This document shows positions 44,801 through 53,600 of a DNA stretch of 58,389 bases, in pieces. The notes under the pieces were generated by a model. It did no database searches, was not told where the DNA came from, and was given only the letters and a program-made list of their open reading frames with translations. Positions within the stretch are counted from its first letter, which is position 1. Each line of letters opens with the position of its first letter. The DNA comes from Prosthecobacter sp. (GTDB lineage Bacteria; Verrucomicrobiota; Verrucomicrobiia; Verrucomicrobiales; Verrucomicrobiaceae): the NCBI GenBank assembly GCA_030827515.1, contig JAUREI010000003.1, positions 1 through 58,389 on the forward strand, read 5' to 3'. The translations under genes were made by a program, and so were the position numbers.

Positions 44801-46152
44801 GGGATGGCAGAAACAGAAGGCGGGGGCGCAGTTGGTTCAGCGGCTGGGGGCGACCGGCGCTCCGGATGCGACTCGAACACGCCCAGCAAACGGGCCAGTG
44901 CAATCGCCGGGAGAACGATGAACCGATCCAGAATCGCGTCGTAAAAACCCCGGCCCAACGCCATGCGATAAAGCGCCACCTGCACCGACTTGGGCAGCAG
45001 CGAGTCATACTGTTCGCCGGTCGGGTCGATCTGGCCGCCGGCGGCGGCGTGCACACGGTGGTAATCACGCAGCATGGAGGGGGAGCGCAGGAACTGCAGG
45101 GTGCGCAGGACAGCGTGGCTGACCAGATGCACCACGGCAAAGGTCGTCCAGCCAAAACCGATTTCGGCAAATATCAGGCCAAGCTGGGTTTGCGCGGCAT
45201 AGGCCAGTGAAGTCTTGGCATCCGCGCAGGTGCGATGCACCAGCGTGCCCAAGGAGGCAGTGGTCAGCCCGATGAAGATCACCAGCGAGGTGGCAACCCA
45301 GGAGGCGTGCAGCAACGGCTCGATGCGCAGCAGCAGGTAGGCACCGGCATGCACCGAGATGGCGCCGTAAAAGACCGCGCTGGAAGGGGTCGGCCCCTCC
45401 ATCGCGCGCACCAGCCAGCCGCAGAAGGGCCCCTGGGCCGACTTGCCGCTCGCGGCAAAGACCAGCAGCACCGCGACGACTGAAGCCGCCGCACCATCCA
45501 GCTGGTTGACATGCCCCGGCCACTCACCGCTGAAAAAGCCATGCCAGGAGGCCGTGTGAAACCAGTGGTGGGCCAGGAAGACCGCCAGCAACAGGCCGAG
45601 GTCGGCAATGCGATAGATGCCAAAGACGCGCTGGGCGTTGCGCACCGGATCCGGGCGGTTCTGGAAAAAGCCGATCAGCAGCACCGAGGTGATGCCCACC
45701 AGTTCCCAGCCGCAAAGCAGCAGGTCCAGTGAATCGGCCGTGAACACCAGCAGCGCCCCGAAGGTGAACAGGTACTGCAGAAGGAAAAAGCGGAAGAAGC
45801 CGGGATCGCGGTGGAGGTAACGAACACTGAAGGCACCGACAACGCCGGCAAGGACCACGGTGACACCGACCAATGGCAGGGAGAGCCGATCGATCAGCAG
45901 TGCCAGCGGGAAATGATAGCGTGCGACGCTGAACCAGTCGCCCGCCGACACCCGCACTGTGGTCAGCCCACCGCGCCACATCTGCCAAAAGAGGGCGCAG
46001 GCCACCAGCGCCAGGAGCAGATACAGGGCCTTGGTAAGATTGGCCAGCAACCGCTCGGAGAGGCCGACACCCAGCAGCCAGAGCATGCCCAGAATGACGA
46101 AGGCGGCGCCGGGGGCGGCAACCAGCAAAAGAGTGAGGGATTCGGCAGTCAT
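44797..46152 (-). CDS. dabB: DabB-like (NuoL-type) proton-conducting subunit of the inorganic-carbon transporter
   Basis: This 451-residue protein starts at the ATG at 46152, two bases after the dabA stop; a TTG at 46167 is an alternative. It has about 12 membrane segments and the NuoL-type motifs LLLCGWELVGITSVLLIGFF (about 140-160), GKSAQGPFCGWLVRAMEGPTPSSAVFYGA (about 235-263, holding the channel lysine) and LVHRTCADAKTSLAYAAQTQLG. In DAB (DABs accumulate bicarbonate) systems DabB couples the proton gradient to DabA. The position directly behind dabA supports the assignment. It is somewhat shorter than NuoL and lacks its long C-terminal lateral helix. Confidence 0.9.
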   Translation of the reverse strand: MTAESLTLLLVAAPGAAFVILGMLWLLGVGLSERLLANLTKALYLLLALVACALFWQMWRGGLTTVRVSAGDWFSVARYHFPLALLIDRLSLPLVGVTVVLAGVVGAFSVRYLHRDPGFFRFFLLQYLFTFGALLVFTADSLDLLLCGWELVGITSVLLIGFFQNRPDPVRNAQRVFGIYRIADLGLLLAVFLAHHWFHTASWHGFFSGEWPGHVNQLDGAAASVVAVLLVFAASGKSAQGPFCGWLVRAMEGPTPSSAVFYGAISVHAGAYLLLRIEPLLHASWVATSLVIFIGLTTASLGTLVHRTCADAKTSLAYAAQTQLGLIFAEIGFGWTTFAVVHLVSHAVLRTLQFLRSPSMLRDYHRVHAAAGGQIDPTGEQYDSLLPKSVQVALYRMALGRGFYDAILDRFIVLPAIALARLLGVFESHPERRSPPAAEPTAPPPSVSAIP

Positions 46153-46154
46153 GT

Positions 46155-49085
46155 TCAGGCGGCGCAAACGGGTTCGATGCGGGCAAGGGGCAGATGGCCC
46201 GACTTGCCCTGGTACCAGGTGCGCGAATCCGGCGTCACCGGCAGCGGCTCCTCGTCACCAGTGAGCGGTTCAAAGCGATCGCCCCCCCGGTAGACCTCGA
46301 TATGACCATCGCAGGGATCCATCGTTGCGAGACGAATCCATTGATTGCACACGAACTCCACCAGCTCGGGGTTCGCGCGCACCACGCCCATGAGTCGCTC
46401 GGGCGTGGTCTCAACGATGAAAAGGATGCGCACGGGTTCGTGCACCTCCACCGTCTGCAGCGGCAGTCCGGTTCGCAGGTCGCCCTGAAAGCCGTTCATC
46501 ACACCCACCAGCCCGGTGATGTTGTGGGGCAGCTTGGTGCCGCTGCCGTAGACCTCGTTGTCCACGGTCGAAAAGTAGTATTCCAGATTGATGCCACCGC
46601 AGACCGGGATGACCGCGGCGAGCACGCGCGCCAGGGACTTGTCCTCCGGATCGGCATCCGGGTCATAGCTGACGAGGAAGGCCCGGCGATCCAAAAACAA
46701 TCCGCGCGTGCGGGTGCGGCGTCCGACGAAGGCAACGGCATTCGTGCAGTGACCATATTCGGGGCGAGGTTCGGCAATGTGCTCGGCGCGCGCCTGCACG
46801 TGCCGCAGCGCCCTCTCCCCCTGAATGCCGGGACCGGCGGTTCCAAAGCGTCGCACCCGCTCGTCGGCATTCAAGACGCGCGCACGGTCAAGCGACTGCT
46901 GCACGCGATTGAGATCTCCGCGATGGGACGACGGCATGAGGTCGACGTCAAAAAACTCAATGTCGTCGCTACAGGTGTCGTGGTAGCCGCCGAGGAACCA
47001 GGTGTCCTCGGGAATGACCACCCCCCGTGAGCGCAGCGCCGTACGGACGCCGGGGCGATTTGCCATGATGGCGAAAAGTCGCGCGTTCGGTGCACCGGTG
47101 CGGCCGCCGCAGGCCCCGCAGCAATAGGCCGACTCGTAGGGATTGTTGAGACTGGTGCTGCCGTGACCGAGAACGACCACCAGGCGGGCGTGCGCGCGGT
47201 GCAGACCGGCGGGCCCGAGGACGGACAGCACACGCTCGGCCATCTCCTCCTCGGTGAACCCCTGCAGCAGGCCGGTCGTGGCATCATGTGACTCGGCGTC
47301 ATCGCGCATGAAGGTGACCTCGGTCTTCGGTTCCGGAAGGAAGGCACGATTGAGGCGACGGATCAGCCGCCCGTAACTGCGCGGACTGAGAACGCGAAAC
47401 ACCAGGGGAAAGAGTGACAGCAGCCCCAGGCAGGCGGTGCTGATCCAGCCGCGCACGAGGGTGCGCGAGGAAATGAAGGCATTGCGCGTCAGCTTGGCCC
47501 AAGCCCGACGCAGCCATTGCCGCTTTGCCTGCAGGTGGGCATGGCCGCCGACGGCCACCTCGCGGACCGCATGCGCGGGAGTGACAACCACAGGACAAAG
47601 GGAGACGCCTCCGGCATCGTCGAGGCCGGCATAATTGATCGCCACGCCAAAAAAGCCGGCCGCGCCCACCGTCTCCATGCAGGGATCCACCTCCTCGAGC
47701 GCGCGACGGAAGGATTCTTCACGCTCGTCGATGCAGAAGAGGACTTGGGCGGCCAGTCGGTCGACCGCCGGCATGCTCAACGGACGGGCACGATGCTTGG
47801 CCAGCGGGATGAGGATACTGCGCTCATGGCGGCGTTCGTAGGCGAGATGCAGCAGGCGACGACGCTCAATTTCGTTGCAGGCAACGACCTCCGAGGACAG
47901 TCGCTGAAAGTCAGCCCCGGACAGTGCCTCCAGTTCATAGCTTGGCAGGCCGAGAAGCTGGGCGGCATCGAAAAAGCGCGCCACCGGCGTCAGGCGGTCG
48001 ATGTTTGGCGCTTCCACCCGCTGGGAGCGCCAGGAGGTGGTGTCGCCCATGATGTCCTGCAAAGCGGCGAGCGTGTAGGTGAGGCGCAGGGCAAGAAACT
48101 CCATCAACGAGCAGCGGATGCGATCGTGAGGTGCCAGGGTCACATCCTTCTCGAGCATGTGCACCATGCCCGCCCAGCCACGCAGCGGCAGCAACTCGGC
48201 GGTGACATAGTCCTCCCACTCCGCTTCCGGCACGCCCAGACGTTCCAGGGCATCGAGCACGACGTCCTCCACGCCCATGGCCTGCTGCTGTTGGCGTAAA
48301 AATTCGCCGCGCACCGCCCCGAGGTGCCTGCGTTGCAGGGCAAAGGGTTGCGACATGATGCGGCGGGCGGCGGCCAGCAGGCCCAATTCCCGGTGGGGCA
48401 TCGGCCAATAGGCAATGCCCTGATCAAGGTAGGCCCCGACCAAGCGGATCATCGGTGGATGGACGACGCGATCAAGATCCTCGCCGGTCGCGGCAAGGAC
48501 AGCCTCATGGGGCCGTCGGGGTGTCCGGGGCTGCAAATCGGCGTGGAATTCGACGCGCTTGAGACAGGCCTGCCAGAGTTTCAGTGGCGTGTCACCCGTG
48601 AGCAGGTGGGCGGAGGCGGGAGGAAGATCCCTGCGAAAATGACTGAGCCAGTCGCCCTCCTCAATCTGCCAGGCGATGTCGAGGCCGTTGACCCGTCGCA
48701 CCCCGGGAATCAGCAGGGCGCGGCGCAGACGACGGCGACTGAGACGGCCGGGAAGGACCTCGGCATCCGGTTCGCCGGCAAGCACGGCATCAATGTCCTC
48801 GTCGAGAATCCGCCCCTCGGAACGGGCGTTCTGGTATTCCTCCTCGGTCAGAAACGGCTCCGCCTCGAACAGTTCGGCCGCCTCAATCACGGAGGATTCA
48901 AAATCCTGGTGCTGAAAGGCGTGCAGGGTGTTGTGATGAACAAACACGCCCATCGGTCCCTGGCTCGGCAGGCAGTGTGACGCATGTTCAAGCACAAGCC
49001 GGAGCTTGGCATGCCGGGCATCCGTGCCGGCCACCGGCGCGGCGCTCGTGCAACCGCAGGTTTCGGAGCAGGACGGGGAATTCAT
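46155..49085 (-). CDS. dabA: DabA (DUF2309/UPF0753) inorganic-carbon uptake subunit
   Basis: This 976-residue protein starts at the ATG at 49085 (MNSPSCSETCGC); longer frames reach into the porin leader and lack similarity. The family is recognised by FVHHNTLHAFQHQDFE (about 60-75), and by a beta-carbonic-anhydrase-like zinc site: Cys-x-Asp-x-Arg in FCIDEREESFRRALE (about 450), His in VLGHGST (about 640) and Cys in YCCGACGGRTGAPNAR (about 655). With DabB it forms a membrane complex proposed to hydrate CO2 one way, trapping it as bicarbonate at the cost of the proton gradient. It leads a four-gene minus-strand run. The window shows no Rubisco. Confidence 0.95.
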   Translation of the reverse strand: MNSPSCSETCGCTSAAPVAGTDARHAKLRLVLEHASHCLPSQGPMGVFVHHNTLHAFQHQDFESSVIEAAELFEAEPFLTEEEYQNARSEGRILDEDIDAVLAGEPDAEVLPGRLSRRRLRRALLIPGVRRVNGLDIAWQIEEGDWLSHFRRDLPPASAHLLTGDTPLKLWQACLKRVEFHADLQPRTPRRPHEAVLAATGEDLDRVVHPPMIRLVGAYLDQGIAYWPMPHRELGLLAAARRIMSQPFALQRRHLGAVRGEFLRQQQQAMGVEDVVLDALERLGVPEAEWEDYVTAELLPLRGWAGMVHMLEKDVTLAPHDRIRCSLMEFLALRLTYTLAALQDIMGDTTSWRSQRVEAPNIDRLTPVARFFDAAQLLGLPSYELEALSGADFQRLSSEVVACNEIERRRLLHLAYERRHERSILIPLAKHRARPLSMPAVDRLAAQVLFCIDEREESFRRALEEVDPCMETVGAAGFFGVAINYAGLDDAGGVSLCPVVVTPAHAVREVAVGGHAHLQAKRQWLRRAWAKLTRNAFISSRTLVRGWISTACLGLLSLFPLVFRVLSPRSYGRLIRRLNRAFLPEPKTEVTFMRDDAESHDATTGLLQGFTEEEMAERVLSVLGPAGLHRAHARLVVVLGHGSTSLNNPYESAYCCGACGGRTGAPNARLFAIMANRPGVRTALRSRGVVIPEDTWFLGGYHDTCSDDIEFFDVDLMPSSHRGDLNRVQQSLDRARVLNADERVRRFGTAGPGIQGERALRHVQARAEHIAEPRPEYGHCTNAVAFVGRRTRTRGLFLDRRAFLVSYDPDADPEDKSLARVLAAVIPVCGGINLEYYFSTVDNEVYGSGTKLPHNITGLVGVMNGFQGDLRTGLPLQTVEVHEPVRILFIVETTPERLMGVVRANPELVEFVCNQWIRLATMDPCDGHIEVYRGGDRFEPLTGDEEPLPVTPDSRTWYQGKSGHLPLARIEPVCAA

Positions 49086-49126
49086 GGGTTTTTGAGAACA
49101 AACCTTCTCGCACGACCACAAACCAT

Positions 49127-49140
49127 CCCCTGCGCAGGGG
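49127..49140. promoter_or_regulatory. Perfect palindrome between dabA and the divergent porin gene
   Basis: CCCCTGCGCAGGGG is fully self-complementary. It lies 41 bases from the dabA start, inside the 200-base divergent spacer. The spacer also holds GGGGG-A-CCCCC (49158-49168) and GGAGGCCTCC (49209-49218). The dense symmetry suggests regulator sites shared by both directions; the regulator is unknown. Confidence 0.45.
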
Positions 49141-49285
49141 GTATTTGCTCCGTGGACGGGGGACCCCCCTCGCCACCCGCAAGATTGGACTGCAGAAGGG
49201 AGGGCGCCGGAGGCCTCCATGGGCGTCTTTGATTGTGCCGAGCCAACTGTCATGGCATGGCCCCTCAAATCCATTCTCACCCTGA

Positions 49286-50719
49286 ATGCCATTTCCCACC
49301 CAACACCCCTTATCCCGCCGCGCCGCGCTGCCCAGCCTTGCCGTCAGTCTGCTGGTCGCCCTGACCGCCTCCGCTGGCCCGGTGACCCCCACTCCCACCC
49401 TGGCCGAAGCCGCCGGGCTCAAGTCCAACCCGTTGAGTTTTGCCGACGGCGCCCTGACGTTGGACACGCATTTCAACAGCCGTTTCGAGGCGCGCGACAA
49501 TTGCAATGATTTCAATTCCGCGGTGAACTCTCCGACCGATGCCAGTTGGCTGCTGACACGCTTCCGCCTGGGCGCCCTCTTCCACCCCACGGACGGGTTC
49601 AAACTCTATGTCCAGGGCCAGGATATCCGTGAACTGGGCGGCAGCCGTCCCAACAATGTAGGCACCTTTGGCGCCGACGGCGACGATGTCTTCGACATCC
49701 TGCAGGCCTGGACCGAGTTGGGCGACGACAGCCGCGGTCTGAGCCTGCGCGCGGGCCGCCAGCCCTTCAACTACGGCGACCAGCGCCTGCTCGGCAATCC
49801 GCAGTGGCTGAATTCCACCCGCGCTTGGGATGCCTTGCGGCTTCGTTATGCGAAGGAAACCTGGAGCCTAGACCTGTTCTCCGGCAGCCCGGTGACCTTC
49901 GTCAACAACCAGTGGAACAAGTCCGACTTCTTCAACACCCATGAAGGACGCGACGCCATCGACAGCGGCGCCTGGTTTTCCTCGCGCACCCTCGTGCCCT
50001 GGCAGAAACAGACCGATTTCTTCGTCATCAACCAGCGACTCGACAAACTGCCGGGCGCCCCGGGGGCACCCCTCGGCGCCGGCGGCCACAGCAATGTCTG
50101 GAGCCTCGGCACCCTGATGAAGGGCGACCCGGCAAAACTGGCCAACTGGGACTATGACTTTGAGACTGTCCTGCAGCTCGGTCGCGCCGGCGGTCTCTCG
50201 CACCGCGCCTTCGCCGGCCATGGCGGCATCGGCTACAACTTCTCCGGCCCCTGGAAACCCCGGCTTGGCGTGCAGTACAACTACGCCTCCGGCGACCGCG
50301 ATCCGACCGACGGCAACAGCCGCACCTTCCAGAATTACTTCCCGGGCAACCACGCACTTTATGGCTTCATGGACACCACCGGCTGGATGAACCTGCACAA
50401 CCCGCAGCTCAATTTCTCCGTTCAGCCCACGGAACGGCTCAAACTCACCTTCGATGCCATGACCTTCTGGAATGCCACCAACACCGACGCTTGGTATAGC
50501 GCCAACACCACGACCACCGTCCGGCCGGTCAACAACGCCGCACGCGGTGCCAGTCGTTACCGCGGTGCCGAACTCGACGTCAACGCCTGGTACAAGCTCA
50601 ACACCCACGTCGCCCTGCAGGCCGGTTACGCCTGCTATCTGGCCGGCAACTACCTGGCACGCACGGGTGCCAGCGACAACGCCCATTTCGGTTACGCGCA
50701 GCTCTCGGTCACCTTCTGA
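49286..50719 (+). CDS. Outer-membrane beta-barrel porin (alginate-export family type)
   Basis: This 477-residue protein has a signal peptide (RRAALPSLAVSLLVALTASAGP). A barrel rich in alternating aromatic and polar residues follows, ending in the outer-membrane signature LSVTF with terminal Phe. Motifs such as WLLTRFRLGALFHPTDGFKLYVQGQDIRE, LSLRAGRQPFNYGDQRLLG and WDALRLRYAKETWSLDLFSG match the alginate-export/AlgE-like porin family. It diverges from dabA and precedes a second SulP gene, so it may provide an outer-membrane path for bicarbonate or another anion. The substrate is inferred only from location. Confidence 0.85.
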   Translation: MPFPTQHPLSRRAALPSLAVSLLVALTASAGPVTPTPTLAEAAGLKSNPLSFADGALTLDTHFNSRFEARDNCNDFNSAVNSPTDASWLLTRFRLGALFHPTDGFKLYVQGQDIRELGGSRPNNVGTFGADGDDVFDILQAWTELGDDSRGLSLRAGRQPFNYGDQRLLGNPQWLNSTRAWDALRLRYAKETWSLDLFSGSPVTFVNNQWNKSDFFNTHEGRDAIDSGAWFSSRTLVPWQKQTDFFVINQRLDKLPGAPGAPLGAGGHSNVWSLGTLMKGDPAKLANWDYDFETVLQLGRAGGLSHRAFAGHGGIGYNFSGPWKPRLGVQYNYASGDRDPTDGNSRTFQNYFPGNHALYGFMDTTGWMNLHNPQLNFSVQPTERLKLTFDAMTFWNATNTDAWYSANTTTTVRPVNNAARGASRYRGAELDVNAWYKLNTHVALQAGYACYLAGNYLARTGASDNAHFGYAQLSVTF

Positions 50720-50729
50720 AACCGCCCCA

Positions 50730-50772
50730 CCCCCGGCAGGGGCGAAGAATCCCCTGCCGGGGGGATGTTTTT
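50730..50772 (+). terminator. Strong intrinsic terminator after the porin gene
   Basis: A perfect 13-base-pair stem (CCCCCGGCAGGGG / CCCCTGCCGGGGG) with an 8-base loop, followed by ATGTTTTT. It lies 10 bases after the porin stop and separates it from the SulP gene at 50823. The next gene must have its own promoter or rely on readthrough. Confidence 0.9.
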
Positions 50773-50822
50773 CCTGAGAAGCACGTGCGTCTATCTTTCA
50801 CGAACCAATTTTCCCATCCGCC

Positions 50823-52442
50823 ATGTCCGCCCCCTCCCCCTCCGCCGTCGCCCCCGGCCCGAAACCGGTAGGCAACCTCGCCGGTCTCCGTCAGCATTTC
50901 GCCAAGGACGCCATTTCCGGCTTTCTGGTCTTCCTGATCGCCCTGCCCCTCTGCCTCGGCATCGCCAAGGCCAGCGGCTGTCCGGCCATCGCCGGTATTT
51001 TCACCGCGGTTGTTGGCGGCATGCTGACCCCCTTCCTGAGCAACTCCGAGCTCACCATCAAGGGACCTGCCGCCGGCATGATCGCCATCGTGCTCGGAAC
51101 GGTCAATGAACTCGGCTACGAAAAGGCACTCGCGGTCGGCATGGTGTCCGGCTGTCTGCAGATCCTGTTTGGCGCGCTCCGCCTCGGCACCCTCGGCGAA
51201 TTCTTCCCCGTGGCCGCCGTCCACGGCATGCTCGCCGCCATCGGCGTCATCATCATCTCGAAACAGATTCACGTTGCCCTCGGCGTCGCCGCGCATGCCA
51301 AGGAACCGCTCGAACTGCTGGCCGAACTGCCGCACAGCCTGATGAACTTGAACCCGGAGATCGCCCTCATCGGTGCGCTCTCCCTGATGCTGCTGTTCGG
51401 GCGACTTCTGATCAAAAACAAGGTCATCCAGGCCATTCCCGGACCGCTGATGGTATTGCTCGCCGCAGTGCCGCTGTCCTTCTACTTCGACATCTCCCAC
51501 CAGCACATGTACCAGTTCCACGGCCACTCCTACGAGGTCGGTCCGGACAAGCTGGTCAACCTGCCGCTCAACATCCTCGACGGCATCAAGGGCCCCGATT
51601 TCTCCGCGATCTTCAGCGCCGCAAGCCTGAAGTGGATCGTCATGTTCTGCCTCGTCGGCAGCCTGGAATCCATGCTGAGCGCCAAGGCGGTGGATCTGCT
51701 CGACCCCTGGCAGCGCCGCACCGACCTCAACCGCGACCTGCTCGCGGTGGGTGTCGCCAACACCCTCGTCGCCTGCATCGGCGGCCTGCCGATGATCTCC
51801 GAAATTGTGCGTTCCTCCGCGAACAAGAACAACGGGGCACGCACCCGCTGGGCCAACTTCTGGCACGGCGTTTTCCTGCTCCTGCTGGTCGCCAGCGTGC
51901 CCTCCCTGCTCAACCACATCCCGCTCGCCGCCCTCGCCGGCATGCTGGTCTTCACCGGCTACAACCTTGCCTCTCCCAAGGAGTTCCGCCACATGCTGCA
52001 TGTCGGCAAAGGCCAGCTGGTTGTCTTTGTCGCCACCCTGATCGCCACCCTCGCCACCGACCTGCTGCTCGGCATCGCCTTCGGCATCGTGGTCAAGCTG
52101 GTCCTGCACGTCTGCAGCGGTGTCAGCCCCGCCAACCTGCTGAAGCCGCACGCGGAGATTGAAACCTGCCCGAACGAGGGCCACCCTGTGGTTCGCGTGC
52201 ACGAGGCCGTCGTCTTCAGCAACTGGCTGCCGCTGCGCAAAAAGCTGCTCGCCCTGCGCAGCCACCCCAAAGTGCGAGTTTGCCTTGCCGGCACCCGCTT
52301 CGTCGACCACTCGGTGATGAAGAAGCTGGAGGAAATGGTCCAGGATTGGAAGCTCGAAAACCGCGAGCTGATCATCGAGGGCCTTGAGGCTCACCAGCCC
52401 GTTTCCGACCACCCCCAGGCCGCCCGCCTGCTGCGTGCCTGA
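50823..52442 (+). CDS. SulP-family anion transporter (BicA-like) with STAS domain
   Basis: This 539-residue protein has about 10-12 membrane segments: [24 protein letters not shown] (about 29-52), [14 protein letters not shown] (80s) and [29 protein letters not shown] (about 320-345). A C-terminal STAS-type domain covers about 440-530 ([20 protein letters not shown]...[13 protein letters not shown]). Unlike the SulP at 41009 it has no carbonic anhydrase. It resembles SulP proteins from heterotrophs annotated as bicarbonate or sulfate transporters. The setting beside dabA/dabB and the fused SulP-carbonic anhydrase favours bicarbonate, but this is inference. Confidence 0.9.
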   Translation: MSAPSPSAVAPGPKPVGNLAGLRQHFAKDAISGFLVFLIALPLCLGIAKASGCPAIAGIFTAVVGGMLTPFLSNSELTIKGPAAGMIAIVLGTVNELGYEKALAVGMVSGCLQILFGALRLGTLGEFFPVAAVHGMLAAIGVIIISKQIHVALGVAAHAKEPLELLAELPHSLMNLNPEIALIGALSLMLLFGRLLIKNKVIQAIPGPLMVLLAAVPLSFYFDISHQHMYQFHGHSYEVGPDKLVNLPLNILDGIKGPDFSAIFSAASLKWIVMFCLVGSLESMLSAKAVDLLDPWQRRTDLNRDLLAVGVANTLVACIGGLPMISEIVRSSANKNNGARTRWANFWHGVFLLLLVASVPSLLNHIPLAALAGMLVFTGYNLASPKEFRHMLHVGKGQLVVFVATLIATLATDLLLGIAFGIVVKLVLHVCSGVSPANLLKPHAEIETCPNEGHPVVRVHEAVVFSNWLPLRKKLLALRSHPKVRVCLAGTRFVDHSVMKKLEEMVQDWKLENRELIIEGLEAHQPVSDHPQAARLLRA

Positions 52443-52450
52443 GCATTAGA

Positions 52451-52510
52451 CGTCCCCAACTTGAGGCCGATCCGGCCTACCTCGACCGTCCTCCTGTGTT
52501 CTGGGGGACG
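52451..52510. terminator. Possible bidirectional stem-loop between convergent genes
   Basis: CGTCCCC (52451-52457) pairs with GGGGACG (52504-52510), enclosing a small inner stem AGGCCG / CGGCCT (52464-52478). It lies between the SulP stop (52442) and the convergent gene end (52513). No clear T-tract follows, so termination is only a suggestion. Confidence 0.3.
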
Positions 52511-52512
52511 GA

Positions 52513-52995
52513 TCACGGCTGAAGGGCCAGCACAAAAATCAGTCGCCCCTCGCGCCAGCGCGGACCGCCAATGAACAGCGGGCTGCCCGGCCTCAGGACG
52601 GCATCCGTCTTCACCAGCACCTGCTGGTCGCGCCAGAACTGCAAGTGCAGGTTGACGCCGCCGCCGGGAGCCGGCCCCTTGGAATCCACCTTGAGAAAGA
52701 GGTCCTTCGACGGCACCACCCAGGATTCATACTCGCGGAAGACATCCTGCAAATGCTCGCCCAGAATCTCAAAGTGACCGCTTTCCGGGAAAGCCGCGGC
52801 CAGCCGTGCCGCCAGGTTGGGCACGTGCGGAGAATCGGCCGGGGATGATCCGGGGGGTGCCACCGGCAGGGCATGCACGAGCGCCCCCCAGACCTTGCCC
52901 TCGGTCGCAGGATCCGGCGGTCGGCGCGGGGCCTCGGCCGCCGGCAGCATCAGCGCGGCGCAGGCAAGGCAGCAAAGGGCGGTCAGCCGTTTCAT
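52513..52995 (-). CDS. Small secreted protein of unknown function
   Basis: This 160-residue protein has signal peptide MKRLTALCCLACAALMLPAAEA. The mature part includes FPESGHFEILGEHLQDVFREYESWVVPSKDLFLKVDSKGP and ends LIFVLALQP. No domain is recognised; it is compatible with a small periplasmic sensor or binding protein. Its start overlaps the anti-sigma stop by four bases, so it belongs to the sigma/anti-sigma operon and may be part of the signalling. Confidence 0.65.
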   Translation of the reverse strand: MKRLTALCCLACAALMLPAAEAPRRPPDPATEGKVWGALVHALPVAPPGSSPADSPHVPNLAARLAAAFPESGHFEILGEHLQDVFREYESWVVPSKDLFLKVDSKGPAPGGGVNLHLQFWRDQQVLVKTDAVLRPGSPLFIGGPRWREGRLIFVLALQP

Positions 52996-53600
52996 TCGCG
53001 TGAGGCGTTGGCAGTGAGGGTCGCAGTCTCATCCTTGGCGGTGGCGGGCGGCGCTGAACCAGCATTCTGCTGGTGCACGGAGAACAATTGCTGATCCGCA
53101 GCCCCCTGGCGGAAGCCGACGAGCGGCCTTTCAGCCGGCATTTCCTCCAGCCCGTCGAGCAGCAGGACCGTGGCCCCCGCCGCCTCGGAGAAATGGGTCG
53201 TGGCATGCACTTCGGGGTCCGGCGTGTAGGTGGCCAGCACCCGGCTGTCGACGCCCGAGTCCGGTCGCAGCACCAGCACGGCCAGAAGGACCAGCGCTGC
53301 CGCGGCCGCGAGGCGCGGCAGACGCAAGTAGGCCAGCCAGGAGGGGCCTGAGCCGCGGCGGGCAGGCACTTCACGGGCGAGACGAACCTGGATCTGGCTG
53401 TTGAAAAAGTCCGCATGCGGCACGGCCATCTCCTGGGGCAAATGCTCGCGCAGCGTGCGGCGTAGTGCCTGCAGGGACTCCGCCTCGCGGCGAAGGGCAG
53501 GTTCGACGGTCAGGCGCGCGGCGAAGCGCTCGCGTTCAAGCGGCGTCATCTCGTCGTCGAGCCAGCGCAGCAGCTCGGTGTCTTCAGGCGGCGTTTTCAT
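52992..53600 (-). CDS. Putative membrane anti-sigma factor
   Basis: This 202-residue protein has a cytoplasmic N-terminus (TELLRWLDDEMTPLERERFAARLTVEPALRREAES) that has the usual anti-sigma opening but no His-x3-Cys-x2-Cys zinc motif. One membrane segment (LAAAAALVLLAVLVL, about 95-110) and a periplasmic C-terminal domain of about 90 residues follow. The gene overlaps the ECF sigma gene by 17 bases, the strongest clue to its role as the inhibitor of that sigma factor. The released signal and protease are unknown. Confidence 0.75.
   Translation of the reverse strand: MKTPPEDTELLRWLDDEMTPLERERFAARLTVEPALRREAESLQALRRTLREHLPQEMAVPHADFFNSQIQVRLAREVPARRGSGPSWLAYLRLPRLAAAAALVLLAVLVLRPDSGVDSRVLATYTPDPEVHATTHFSEAAGATVLLLDGLEEMPAERPLVGFRQGAADQQLFSVHQQNAGSAPPATAKDETATLTANASRE

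Noticed and set aside
41946-44944. Plus-strand frames opposite the SulP-carbonic anhydrase and NuoM-like genes
   Set aside because: They are shadows of polytopic membrane proteins. No similarity to known families is visible.
50709-52412. A 567-codon minus-strand frame opposite the second SulP gene
   Set aside because: It is an acidic, His/Asp-rich antisense shadow; the plus-strand SulP motifs are unambiguous.
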